Shown here: in pieces, positions 32,455-41,300 of the stretch
Position numbering within the stretch: position 1 is the stretch's first letter
Layout: each line of letters opens with the position of its first letter
Source of the DNA: Phycomyces nitens
Lineage: Eukaryota > Mucoromycota > Mucoromycetes > Mucorales > Phycomycetaceae
Direction of reading: 5' to 3'
Length of the DNA stretch: 64,000 nt
Assembly: GCA_022702545.1 (NCBI GenBank)
Contig: JAHRBC010000007.1
Location: forward strand, 1,860,001-1,924,000
Position numbers and translations under genes: made by a program
Notes under the pieces: generated by a model
What the model was told of the DNA's origin: nothing
Databases searched by the model: none
What the model saw: the letters and a program-made list of their open reading frames with translations, nothing else

Positions 32455-32951
32455 TATATAAGCAATAATAATATTCTTTCTTCAATAAACAACACTCTCA
32501 CAGTATTCTTATTTCCCTTAAGAGATACTAACAAACTATATACCTCAGTGAAGGAGCTTGTCGGCCTGGTTGTCTCTGAACCAACACATAACACTATCAC
32601 AACCAGTGTTACAAAATATGTTGTTTGGCCAGAGCTCAACCGTGGCTCAAAACTCATCCTTGGTCAACTAGCTGACCTTTAATTTATTTTTTATTTGTAA
32701 TATTTTCTTTCAATTTTTTCAATATATTTTAATCAACCAAGTAATAATACATATATTCTTGAGTTTCATACAACTGTCTTTAAATAATTCTTCATTGCAA
32801 TCTATATTTTCCAAAAGTGTAAGATCTGTAGTTTAAATCTTGTTTTTCTCTCCTCTGAGTTTATATTTTGGGATTTATCTTGTTTTTTGTTTCAATTCCA
32901 AAGAATCATCAAGTTTTTGCTATTATAGACCTAAAATAAAGCTCCGAATTC

Positions 32952-32978
32952 AAAAAACCGCTCCTTTTTCCCATAGTG
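32952..32978. repeat. Right terminal inverted repeat of CACTA element
   Basis: Ends CTTTTTCCCATAGTG, followed by TTA. Reverse complement of the left end with one gap in the A-run and a few substitutions. Confidence 0.9.
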
Positions 32979-33169
32979 TTAGTTTTAAATTGAAAGGAGT
33001 ATATTTGATATAACATAGTACTTAATAAATTAAACCCTCTTTTTGATTAAAAGTACTAATTTCATCTTTTAGAAAAGCAAGGAATGAAAACAATAAATAT
33101 CTGGGTCTCGAAAGTAGTGCAAGTTTTCTGAATAGGTTGATTTTTATATCCTTATTTTCTACATTACTA

Positions 33170-33265
33170 ATAACTATTAGAAAGTGCACCAATAAGATTG
33201 ACAAATCCGCCAATAAAGATTGACATGACTGACAATTGATATTGACATGACTGACAATTGATATT
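33170..33265. repeat. Right terminal inverted repeat of the IS630-like element
   Basis: Reverse complement of 12978-13072 over about 90 bp with internal 22-bp tandem units, located about 190 bp beyond the right end of the CACTA insertion. Confidence 0.8.
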
Positions 33266-34112
33266 GACCAGCCTGCCAAAATTTGGTAAAAAACCAGTAT
33301 TTCATTTGTCCACGGGATTTGAACATATCGCAATATCTGCAAATATTAGATTTTTTTTTCAAGATAAAGCTGTAGGAAAAGATTGACAAAGTCTTTGAGT
33401 TTTCTCATTTTATACATACAATATAAATATGCATTATGAGTCAAAAGTATTATATTATACTTTTAATGCGTTTACAGGCAACAAACTATGCTGTATACTA
33501 TACAATTAAGTTTATTTTTTGAACTAATTATGATAAGATATATTTACGATATTAAGTAAGGCTGATTTTAATTGCATAATTGTTTGTGATACATAATACT
33601 TTATTTATATTTGCTATGATTTTATTTGTTTGTTAAATAGATAGTAGATAATGTGCTTTAAAGTTGACATACGTGTCTAATATATTATATAAATTTGCAT
33701 TTCAGTGAATTGGGCTTATATAAATAGCATCATCATATTTTCCACTAAAGCACAACTTTTCTTGTGAAGCCCGACGTTTTTCTGGACATGACGGTTCTCT
33801 CGTTCACAACGTTTTTTCGGACCTGACGTTTTCGCTCTCATACATGACGTTTCTCTGGTGCACAACTTTTTCAATTGACATATTTTATATGTATTACTTG
33901 TAAAAAAGTATGGAAAATAATTATGATACCATATAAATATATTGCTGCTGCACCATATCTATGTTTCAGTACTATCTAGTAGGAATTAACACATATTCAA
34001 TTGATTTTATTTATTTGCATTTTTGAACTGCTAGGGACCAGATAGTATTACTCAACGCCAGACAATAAGTCACTTTTCATGAGTCCGGTAAAATATATTA
34101 AATAGGCGCTTT
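33266..34112. other. Non-coding DNA with GACGTTT-rich imperfect repeats
   Basis: AT-rich from 33266 to 33760. At 33772-33872 the phrases CCGACGTTTTT, CACAACGTTTTTT, CTGACGTTTTCGCTCTCATACATGACGTTTCTCTGG and CACAACTTTTT form an irregular array. A related inverted piece (TGTATGAGAGAAACGTTGTG) lies at about 34120-34140. These may be remnants of the ends of the following Tc1 relic. No gene seen. Confidence 0.4.
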
Positions 34113-34139
34113 AAAAAAACCTCGTGTATGAGAGAAACG

Positions 34140-35151
34140 TTGTGTTCGAATCATTAGCGAAACACAAAACATAGTGTCCACAAGAGAGATCAAAATCATC
34201 ATGTACATCCCTCAGTCAACGATTAAAAGCATCATCAAACACTGGGAATTAACTGGCACAACAGCAAAAAAGTCTAGGCTAGGAAGAACTAGAAAAAAAA
34301 ACACCGTACTACAGATAATACTGTACTTTTTTTTTGAGTGTGAGGCGCCATCCTTTCGAGAGCTATGGGTATCACCAGCAATATTTGGCGCTTACTGGTG
34401 TCACTGTATGTAGAATGACGGCTATAAACTATCTTTGGGAAAATGTATTTGATTCTTATATACCAGTGTCCAGGCCAAGACTGACACCCGAATTGAAAAA
34501 TAATTGGCTTTGTTGGGCAAGAGCCAGAACCAGTTTGACAGTTGAGGTCTGGGGAAGGGTTATTTAGTCAGATGAATCTAGATTTATGGTAAAGGGCAAT
34601 TATTCTGACCAATCTGTGCTTCGTAAAGCTAGAGAACACTTTCAGGATAGATACATGCTTCAAACTGAGAAGTTTGGAAAAGGTTCCGTAATGGTGTAAG
34701 GCTGTTTCTGGGCTGGAGGATTCGGGCCTCTAACTGTGCTTGATGACTCTGTCAATCAAGATGTATAGGCCAACTATTTGTTCCAAGAATTTAACCCTTC
34801 GTAACAAAAATTGCATGATAAACATGATACAATTTTCATATTCCAAGAAGATGGTGCTAGCTGCCATACTGGCTCCTACACAACATGATGGAAAAATCAA
34901 TGTCAAGTCAAGTGCTTTGACTACTGGTCATCTCAAAGACCTGATCTGAACTCAATTAAGTATGTCTGGAAGTCCGTAAAAGGCTGTGTAGCAGAGCAAA
35001 GGGCATACATTAGCAACGCTAAAGACCTCAAGGCCTGTATTACCAAGGAGTAGGAGAAAATGGACAATGAATTTGGTACAAGGCTTGTTGCAAGTATCCC
35101 TGATCGAATTAAGGCTGTAATTGGTGCTCGTGGTGGAAACACCCGATATTA
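34140..35151 (+). pseudogene. Tc1-like transposase relic with many Trp-to-stop changes
   Basis: From 34334 to the final TAA near 35151 a single frame can be read with no frameshift but with repeated stops: TAG 34565-34567 (VI then SDESRF), TAA 34697-34699 (VMV then GCFW), TAG 34766-34768, a TAA near 34811, TGA 34886-34888 and TAG 35051-35053. Most fall where Tc1 proteins have Trp. The catalytic Glu is Lys (NSIKYVW). The end RIKAVIGARGGNTRY resembles that of the intact element, but overall the copy belongs to a different Tc1 subfamily. The upstream HTH part (34140-34330) is in another frame. Confidence 0.85.
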
Positions 35152-35529
35152 AACGTTATTCATTTATTTTTTTATTTTCATAAAGTCTCAAGACAGTACA
35201 ATGAACATATAAAACGATATTTGTTAAAGATAAGGTGTATATTTTTGGGGTACAAAATGGTCTAATTGTGTAATGACTTTTTTTTTCTGGGAGTGTATAC
35301 TGATCTTAGTTGACTTGTAATAGCCTTTTGTGTCAGAGCATATGCTTTGCCGTTTACCAAAGTTTTGCTCAAACAGTATTAATTGTGGGGAAATACAAAT
35401 ATAAAGCCCTTTTATTTAAGTTATCTAAAAGATACAATAGAGATAAAGATATGAATGTGTTTATATATGTATATGTATATATTACTGTCTTGTGAATATC
35501 AACACAATTGATGTTCACAAAAACACTCC
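35152..35529. other. 3' flank of the Tc1 relic and of the LRR gene
   Basis: AT-rich, non-coding. GGGAGTGTATACTG near 35290 after a T-run may be the right end of the Tc1 relic (reverse complement begins CACTCCCAGAAAAAA), but the left end was not identified. Confidence 0.4.
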
Positions 35530-37559
35530 CTAGAGTGTCTCACTACGACCCCGTACTAGCCGAGCTCCAATTTGTGCTAATCCAGCACGAAACGACTGCT
35601 TTGAAGATTCTTTTGGGTGTTCGTTATGACGGGAGCTTTGGTCTTCATTTCCATAGGTAAAGTCCAACTCTTCATCATGCCTCCTATCCATACTTAAATC
35701 TCCAAAGCTATCTGTAAATTGCCTAGAGTCTCCATGTTCGAAATTATCCATATCCAAATCTTCCCTATTTGTTTGCTGGCGTAATGACGTTGTATTTTGC
35801 GAGGTCGGGAATCCACCTTGTGAGTTGGGTGAGAGGTAGTTCGTGAAGCGTCGTGTTATAGAATTACTAGAAGACGAACGAGGACGTTGTCCAGGACGAG
35901 AAAATGGTGATGGCCTTTGAGGAGATCCAGGGTTTGATGAGTTGCGTGAAAGTGCAGGGAGGGCCGGTAGGCTTGGCTGATGTTTGAGAGATTGGATAGG
36001 GACAATATTTGGTAAACTTTGGGCGAATTCTGACCGAAGTCCAGAACGATAAACTGTGGCTGATGAAGATACACTCTTTTGTGTGAAAATAGAAGGTGCA
36101 GACGGAGATGAAGAATAGCCATTTAAATGGGACGATTGAGTTCCATCACTAGAGGCACGACTTCGGCTGATACGTAAGGGCGTTGAGGAAGATCGATTTA
36201 AACCTTCCATATCAACCATGCAATTTTCATAGTAACATTTGTTGACCATGGTCTTGGGTGGTTCTGCAAACATACATATTATCCTATCGTCCTCGCTGTT
36301 CCAATGTGCGCTGCATAGTTTATATTCCAGTGCAACCTGTTGTCTTCCGTTTCGGTTAACAAATCGTCCTCGGGTAAAAAATGAGTCAAAATAAGGCCCA
36401 TGGCAAAAAGAACACTCCTTGGATTGCCCAATGTATTCCTTGAGATGTTGAGGTAAATTTACTGGAATTGGAAGCATATTTCGAACAGTGATGCGGGCGC
36501 AGGTTTCTAGCAGTGAGAGAGGATTGGATAGTGGGCTGTGAACGAACTCTGTGACGAATGAGCAATCTTCTGCATGCAGTTTGCGAAGTGATTTGAGGGA
36601 TGCAATTTCAGCAGGGATACTCTTTAAAGGGTTATGGGATACGTTGAGTGAAATAAGGCGATTTAGATTTCCAAGCTCTGTAGGAATCTTTGTGAGAAGA
36701 TTGTTATTGACGATTATTGCCACCATCTTTGAGAGATGACCGATGAATGGTGGAATCAAGGTAAGCTGATTGTGCCCGACGTTGATAGCTCTGAGATTGG
36801 ATAGATAGGCAATCGTATCCGGAAGGGCTTGAAGTTGGTTGTGTGCAGCATTCAAAACTCGCAAATTCTTCAAGTAGCCAATCTCGAGGGGTAGACTTGT
36901 CATATGATTATGTGACCTAAATGAAGAATTAGGTGAATGTACCTTACACAATCTGTTTCTCGAAAAACTTACAGGTTTAATTTTGTAAGATTATCAAGAA
37001 ATCCAATGCTCGGACTAAGCTTGACAAGAGATTTTCCAGATAGGTTTACCGACATCTGGGATCCCGTCAACCGCCTTGGTCTCTGTACTTTTGTAGTCAC
37101 GTCCCCAATCGTAAGTTTGGACCATTCTTCGGTACCGTCTTCATCGTCCATATCAATAACTTCATTCTCTACAACGTGCCTGTTGGTGTCATAGTGAACA
37201 ATGTCCGGATAATATGTCTGGTCAACATAAGCCAAATCATCGACTAGGTCCTTGCGCACCAAGGATAGTCTTTTGTTTTTTTTACAGAATTCACACGGCT
37301 CATCAACCGAGGTTGCTACCACCACACTATCAACAGAGCCTTTGCGCTTCTTGTCGTCTGTTCGAGTCGAGTTGCTTTTCTGACTGGAGCAATTATTACA
37401 AGAAACCTCCAGCTTGTAAAGATGGGGATTAGCCAAGATAAAGTCGGAAATGGCATTGTCGAGGATTGTCGGTGATTCCTCTCGGGGCTCTTCGACCTCT
37501 GGCTGATTGACATACGCAAATGTCAGAGGTGCATGCTCCTTGCTAGTCTGTTGTCCCAT
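35530..37559 (-). CDS. Leucine-rich repeat protein, probably N-myristoylated, 657 aa
   Basis: Exon 1 37559-36973, intron 36972-36917 (GTAAGT...TTTAG), exon 2 36916-35530; 1974 nt. The start at MGQQTSKEHAPL is chosen because Gly2 and Ser6 fit an N-myristoylation signal; an in-frame upstream Met exists but would bury it. Residues about 1-160 are acidic and low in structure, with a CxxC pair (CNNC) and CEFC. About six LRRs follow (from LTKLNLSHNHM to LKSIPAEIASLKSLRKL; exon junction inside the first full repeat). Next is a Cys-rich block (ECSFCHGPYFDSFF...LCSAHW) found in fungal LRR proteins of this layout. The last 220 residues are Ser/Pro/Arg-rich and likely disordered or phosphorylated. Likely a membrane-tethered scaffold; partner unknown. 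Divergent from the helicase gene at 38392. Confidence 0.85.
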
Positions 37560-38391
37560 GCTGATTGTAATGTTTACGAGAAGAGTAGAAACAGTCCTTT
37601 TTATCCTAAAGGGAGTGTGAATGGTGATGATCGACTGGTGTCGAACATTGGAGTACCGCATTATAAAGCCTGTCCCACAAGACAAAGGCATACAAGGCTC
37701 TTTAAAGCCTTGTCTTACCAAGGCAGCCCACAAAATGCATGCACATGCAATAGAAAATAGTAGTCTAGAGTGTGAATCTTGGTAGATATCCTACATACCG
37801 ATGGTGTCTACATGCCAGCTAATGAAAACAAAAAAGGGAAATACAAACGTATCTCTGTGGAGTACAGGGAAAACTGCCAGTCAAGGAATGTCGATAATGC
37901 TAATGATAACAAGTTTTAATATTGTTTTATTATTATGATTATTATGATTATTCGTACTCGATGCTCTTGATATTTTATAATAATAATAATAATAATAATC
38001 CAAAGGGATATTTCTGTCTGTCACGGACGTAAACCAATTGGAAATTGTTAATTAGTCGTTTCATCCATTTGGTTTTGTCATAATTATATTGCCAAGGTAC
38101 CAATCAAATGTTCCATTGGCTTATTCGTCTTTCCGAACGATTCACAACCATTGTTTAGTAATACTCTATATTTTTTTTCTTTGGCATGGTTTGTATCCAA
38201 AGCTTCTTTATGAAGAATAAAAGTGTTTTCTTTAAAAATAATAACAAAAGAAACATATTTGATGTTTATGTTTATTAGCATCTCTGCTAGCTTAATGGCC
38301 ATTCCAACAATATTTAAAGTACCGCATTTTTTTTTGGTTTTGGTTTTATAAAGTAAAACAAAAATTACAAGATGGCCTGTTTGTATACGTC
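37560..38391. promoter_or_regulatory. Divergent intergenic region between LRR and helicase genes
   Basis: 832 bp separating two divergently oriented start codons. Contains an (AAT)n tract at about 37979-38000 and T-rich stretches before 38390. A short upstream ATG at 38372 opens a small reading frame of about 20 codons, which overlaps the helicase start in another frame and could act as an upstream ORF. No specific binding sites identified. Confidence 0.4.
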
Positions 38392-41300
38392 ATGCACACG
38401 CCAATCCCAAAAGGGACACACGATGAATGTCTAAACCTATATCAAACTGCACACATGAAACGAAATCCAACAGCAAATTATCAAGACACCAGCAGCGATC
38501 CCCAGAAATCAATTCATACAATATCAAAAGATTCAAGCCGTCAAACAGCCGAATCTCCAAAAGTACCTCAATCTAATCTAGATTCATCGAGAAACTCTCA
38601 AGGGTAAGTTTAAATTATCCTTTAGTTTTCTTTAAAATATTTAAATGGACTTTAGCTCAAGAAAGAACAATAGTTACCAAGGTTACCAGCCGAATTCCTT
38701 ACAATCAACCATAACATCTCCAATTCCAACCCAAAACACTTTTGAATCTAATGAATATTCACACACCTATAACACCGATAGCTCAAATAGTACAGCTGAA
38801 TCAACATTCGTAGCACCCGTCAGTCGTTTTGAAGACATGCGAACTTCAGCTATGCAATTCTGGACGACCGGAGTCAATCTCGAATTCCAGGCCAAAGAAC
38901 CACCAAAGACAAAAAATAATGGCTGGATGACTGAGCAAGAGTTTAGTACAATGACGAAAACTAAGGTGCCTTTGAGTACATCTTCTTTGGTGTCCAGTGA
39001 AGAGCAAAGGGATTTCATGCCACCCGAGATATCATATGCACAAGCAGCTTCTAAAAAACTAGCTAAAAAGGATCAAAAGGCTGAAGATTCGCCTTTGACT
39101 AATAACAGTGTTCCTGAAGATTGGTACACATCAGACACATCCCAATCACACCAGTCAATGGGTTATCAGACACATTCATTTGGGCATGTCAAGAATACTC
39201 GCAACTCTAGCTACAATTCGCGTTATCCAGATCCCTATAACGATCAATCTTCAATGATTGAACAAACAGAGGATGATAAGAATTCCTATATATTTGTCTA
39301 TTCAGTTAAACATCAGCTTTTTGGTCCAGAATCATTAGAGAGTTTTCAAAAGGGTATTGGGGCTCTTTTGGAAAAGATCAAATATATGAATCATCGCACT
39401 CTGGACATGATGATCCAGGCCATGGTGTATTCGATAAAGGAAGAGCAAAACGCAGCACCTCCCAAGACCTATTCAAACTTTCAACGGAATCATCTGCGAA
39501 AAGTTACTATTTGTGATGTCCTCAGTGCTCATCTTCCTGACTTTCTTGTAGCAATACAATCCTACATCAAATCCTACATCATGGCACCAAAAGACTTTAT
39601 ATCTCTCCTACAGCTCTTTCATGTCTTTGTTACAAATTGTCCTGATTACGCTGATCAGATTCCATTGCCCTCGGTTCGCATGCGATTTGATCAGTTTAAA
39701 CAGCTCTTTACCGAAAATGACATGCAACAGATGAGGCAGCTATTTATCGAAATAGCAGCTCTTCAAAAGGTTGATACCTGGCTCACCATTGACAATCTGG
39801 GACCCGAGAGTTCAAGGACGTCCAATTATGAGCACTCTGATGTTGATAACGCCCTTTGGGTACAAGAACTGTGGAACCCAAAAAGCCAACTACCCTCCTT
39901 CCCCAGTGGCGAATCCCTTGTTCAAGAACTTGGTGTGTTAAACTCTGACGGAGATAGAAAATACATAAAATGGCAGCATATGGCAGATGCAGGTATTGCT
40001 CACGTATTTGGCACAGGTACTATTCCCAATATGATCTCTACACCCTGGCCAAAAACAAGACTGGATATCTACTTGGCAACCCAGTACGAAATCTTGCGTG
40101 AACTCCTCTGTGGGCCAGCTCGATATGCGATTGAAAACTACATTTCCTCTACACCTCTGACCAAACAAGGATCCTCACTTGGGTCATCTATTTCTGACGT
40201 TCAAATCTACAGCACTTCTCTTCCTGCAACCCTTGTCGAACCTGTCGTGATATTTAAGTTTAGAGGTTCTCAGGAAAATATAGACGCCTTGAAGCGCATA
40301 CAGAATGGCTCACTAGCAATCCTTATACCACAAACTATCAAAAAGCGCTGTACTCCAAAGCATCTTGCGTCCATTTCCAGACAGATTATTACCGGAATTG
40401 TCGTTGGATCCACGTTAAATTCACACACACAAACCGAGTTGGATACAGTACAAATGATCGCAATTCACTTCAAGGTTACCCACCTGTTGGATCTACAGCG
40501 ATCTGCAATGTACACAATATTGACCACCTCACCCAACAGTTCATCTATTCTGCCTGTCCTTTCTTGGCTCCGCAAAGAAGTCAATCAGTACAAGGGAGAA
40601 AGTGCATTGACCGAAATATCCAATCGCCTTTTGTCAGTCATTCCTCCAAATTCCCAAGCAAACCATTTGCCGAAAAAGAACGATTCGTTTACTGACTCTT
40701 TTGGAAAGACCAATTCAAAGGAGGACACAAGTGATACCCCTCATTACCTTCGCAAGGTTGAACTTGATATCTCTTGTATCATCCAAGATTCGCTCTCAGG
40801 GAACAAGGCATACATGGAGAAGAATGTATGGCCTCAGCTACAGCACAAACACCTCTGGCTTCCCATTTCAGAACGTCCATTTCTCTATACGCTTTCCAAG
40901 AGCCAGATAACGGCACTAAAGTATGCACTTTTTCATCGGCTTACTGTCATTGGAGGTGGACCAGGAACAGGAAAGACCTACCTGGCAAGTAAACTGATCA
41001 ACCTTGTGCACCAAGGTTTAGTAGAAAGCCAGATTTTTTATCCTATTGTTGTCATTACAAAGAATGAGAAAACCTTGGATGAAATACTCGAAAGAAATAT
41101 GAATGAGATCTCTGGATTAGTTCGTCTGGGACTTTGTACAAAAAACAAGACTATTTCTAGCCGACAAGGAGTTCGTTTGTTTGTACCTGAAAGTAAGGAT
41201 CAAAACCACCGTCATGTGATTCAGATGGAGAGACGCCAGGCTATGCTACAGGCTGATCTGGATGCCTTGTGGAAGTATCGATTCAATGTTCTCCAAGGAG

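Larger units (their letters stand above)
24578..32547 (+). mobile_element. Ty3-type chromovirus A with three secondary insertions
   Basis: LTRs start TGTGGTATAC and end TATATACCTCA; 5' LTR 24578-24863, 3' LTR 30912-32547 (the latter containing a Tc1 element). GTGAA is duplicated at 24573-24577 and 32548-32552. The polypurine tract GGAAGGGGGTAA precedes the 3' LTR. One gag-pol frame runs from 24907 through integrase and chromodomain to 30845, interrupted by two solo LTRs of another family and one nonsense codon. The two LTRs differ at only a couple of sites (for example 24621 G/A and 24694 G/A region), both CpG to CpA changes. Confidence 0.93.
30912..32547 (+). repeat. Chromovirus A 3' LTR, interrupted by a Tc1 element
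   Basis: LTR parts 30912-31106 and 32457-32547 align with 24578-24863 with very few differences. The interruption lies exactly at the TATA-like sequence. The original TATATAAGC is restored on the right of the insertion because TA is the duplicated target. Confidence 0.92.
21878..32682 (+). pseudogene. Tnp2-like CACTA transposase, split by chromovirus A and carrying an in-frame TGA
   Basis: Exons: 21878-22059, 22128-22197, 22255-23702, 23765-24577, continued at 32553-32682 after removal of the retrotransposon and one GTGAA. Total 2643 nt (881 codons). An N-terminal Cys cluster (CYQCAVCNKSYSC, CKTRC) is followed by a second zinc-binding block (CHNGCMLF...CHNCGESHY). The catalytic region includes LLSVDGFAPHK, MIPGPTAPADFW, VTGDIPALAKLACHAGHMS and FALDEMHGLCHGIGKQVWG. 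The TGA at 23002-23004 (MADL then VMQTGG) is in frame with both sides. Downstream are a CAA-repeat encoding poly-Gln (about 24017-24031) and, beyond the insertion, KELVGLVVSEP...ILGQLADL. So two independent lesions, one a point nonsense change and one an insertion. Confidence 0.85.
14916..32978 (+). mobile_element. CACTA (Tnp2) transposon, 18.06 kb including nested insertions
   Basis: Left end CACTATGGGAAAAA (14916) is matched by right end TTTTTCCCATAGTG (to 32978). The inverted repeat extends imperfectly for about 27 bp, and TTA is duplicated on both sides (14913-14915, 32979-32981). It encodes two divergent genes: a minus-strand accessory gene (21433 to 15471) and a plus-strand Tnp2-like transposase (21878 to 32682). 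Both are now split by retrotransposons. Without chromoviruses A and B the element would be about 4.7 kb. A hairpin-capable pair GGGTGCAGTTTA/TAAACCGCACCC lies just inside the left end. Confidence 0.9.
12978..33265 (-). mobile_element. IS630-like DNA transposon split by an 18-kb CACTA insertion
   Basis: Near-identical inverted repeats of about 90 bp lie at 12978-13072 and 33170-33265. The minus-strand IS630-like transposase (13481-14747) lies next to the left one. Removing the CACTA element (14916-32978 plus one TTA) leaves a transposon of about 2.2 kb, a normal size for the family. Within each terminal repeat the 22-bp unit AATATCAATTGTCAGTCATG+TC occurs twice in tandem. Outer ends could not be fixed to the base because no TA duplication is obvious. 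Confidence 0.75.

Noticed and set aside
34140..34160. GTGTTCGAATC as a tRNA T-loop
   Set aside because: No acceptor, D or anticodon arm can be formed around it. No tRNA or rRNA gene was found in the window.
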